Shown in pieces: positions 6,625 through 6,976 of a stretch of 6,976 bases of DNA. This stretch comes from Bacteroidales bacterium (GTDB taxonomy: Bacteria; Bacteroidota; Bacteroidia; Bacteroidales; UBA932). The notes beneath the pieces are model-generated. The model saw only the letters and a program-made list of their open reading frames with translations, searched no databases and was not told the origin of the DNA. Both the position numbers and the translations under genes were made by a program. The number at the start of each line of letters is the position of its first letter. Position 1 is the first letter of the stretch. The stretch lies in NCBI GenBank assembly GCA_023230265.1, contig JALNXR010000105.1, positions 1 through 6,976 on the forward strand. The letters are read 5' to 3'.

Positions 6625-6976
6625 TTATTCGCCTAGAAATAACTTGATATCGTCATCAACAGTTCCAATAGGTGCTATCCCGAAGTTTTTCACCAGTACA
6701 TTTGCAACATTTGGTGAAAGGAATCCCGGAAGTGTTGGGCCGAGGTGTATGTTTTTCACTCCCAGTGAAAGAAGGGCAAGAAGAACGATAACGGCTTTCT
6801 GTTCGTACCAGGCAATGTTGTATGCAATAGGAAGTTCGTTGATATCGTTAGCATTGAATATCTCTTTTAGTTTGAGAGCTATAACTGCAAGAGAGTATGA
6901 GTCGTTGCACTGTCCAGCGTCAAGAACACGGGGAATGCCACCGATATCGCCAAGCGGAAGTTTGTTGTAGCGGTAT
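6625..6976 (-). CDS. hcp: Hybrid-cluster protein (Hcp), C-terminal 116 residues (5' part outside window)
   Basis: Hcp (also called hydroxylamine reductase) is a cytoplasmic iron-sulfur protein with a hybrid Fe-S-O cluster, linked to nitric oxide reduction and nitrosative or oxidative stress. The open frame enters at the right edge and ends at TAA (6627-6625). The fragment holds [19 protein letters not shown], then [10 protein letters not shown] with Cys23 of the fragment and [10 protein letters not shown] with Glu58 and Lys60. The 35-residue spacing from this Cys to Glu matches the cluster ligands Cys459 and Glu494 of Desulfovibrio Hcp as I recall the numbering. The [13 protein letters not shown] segment and the TVDDDIKLF end are typical of the anaerobe-type family. 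The remaining cluster ligands lie upstream, outside the window. A strong terminator follows, so it is not co-transcribed with prfA. Confidence 0.94.
   Translation of the reverse strand, partial: YRYNKLPLGDIGGIPRVLDAGQCNDSYSLAVIALKLKEIFNANDINELPIAYNIAWYEQKAVIVLLALLSLGVKNIHLGPTLPGFLSPNVANVLVKNFGIAPIGTVDDDIKLFLGE

Noticed and set aside
1..6976. A novel defence, mobile or biosynthetic system
   Set aside because: All coding space is filled by pheT, ftsY, sucC, sucD, pyrF, prfA and hcp, each with intact family motifs over the part visible; there are no integrase, transposase, repeat array or unexplained long gaps.

Overview
The window looks like core chromosome of a member of the Bacteroidota, probably an anaerobe. 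The pointers are start codons mostly without a Shine-Dalgarno sequence but with AT-rich leaders, two perfect matches to the Bacteroidota -7 promoter element TAnnTTTG, a long 'subfamily 2' PyrF, and an Hcp that resembles anaerobe proteins. The phylum call comes from memory of these traits, not from a search. Every long stretch is explained by a recognisable housekeeping gene; I see no mobile element, CRISPR array, tRNA, rRNA or defence system, and no gap above 300 bases.

Layout from left to right: pheT (minus strand, 3' part outside the window) lies directly behind ftsY (minus), five bases apart, as one transcription unit for translation and membrane targeting. A short AT-rich divergent region separates ftsY from sucC-sucD (plus), the two subunits of succinyl-CoA synthetase. 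sucD runs tail to tail into pyrF (minus) and the two genes overlap by 13 bases at their stop codons. pyrF follows prfA (minus) with a one-base TAATG overlap. Upstream of prfA lie a promoter candidate, a strong minus-strand intrinsic terminator, and the C-terminal part of hcp (minus), which runs off the right edge.

The functions are mixed: tRNA charging (PheT), co-translational protein targeting (FtsY), substrate-level phosphorylation (SucCD), UMP synthesis (PyrF), translation termination at UAA/UAG (RF1) and nitrosative/oxidative stress defence (Hcp). No dedicated new pathway is visible.

The most interesting structure is the sucD/pyrF junction. The stop codons cross over, a strong intrinsic terminator for sucCD is written inside the pyrF coding sequence as its Lys/Ala-rich C-terminal codons, a weaker reciprocal hairpin with a T-tract lies inside sucD for the opposite strand, and the terminator's T-tract creates an in-frame A AAA AAG slippery heptamer in pyrF. 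I did not find a previously undescribed system.
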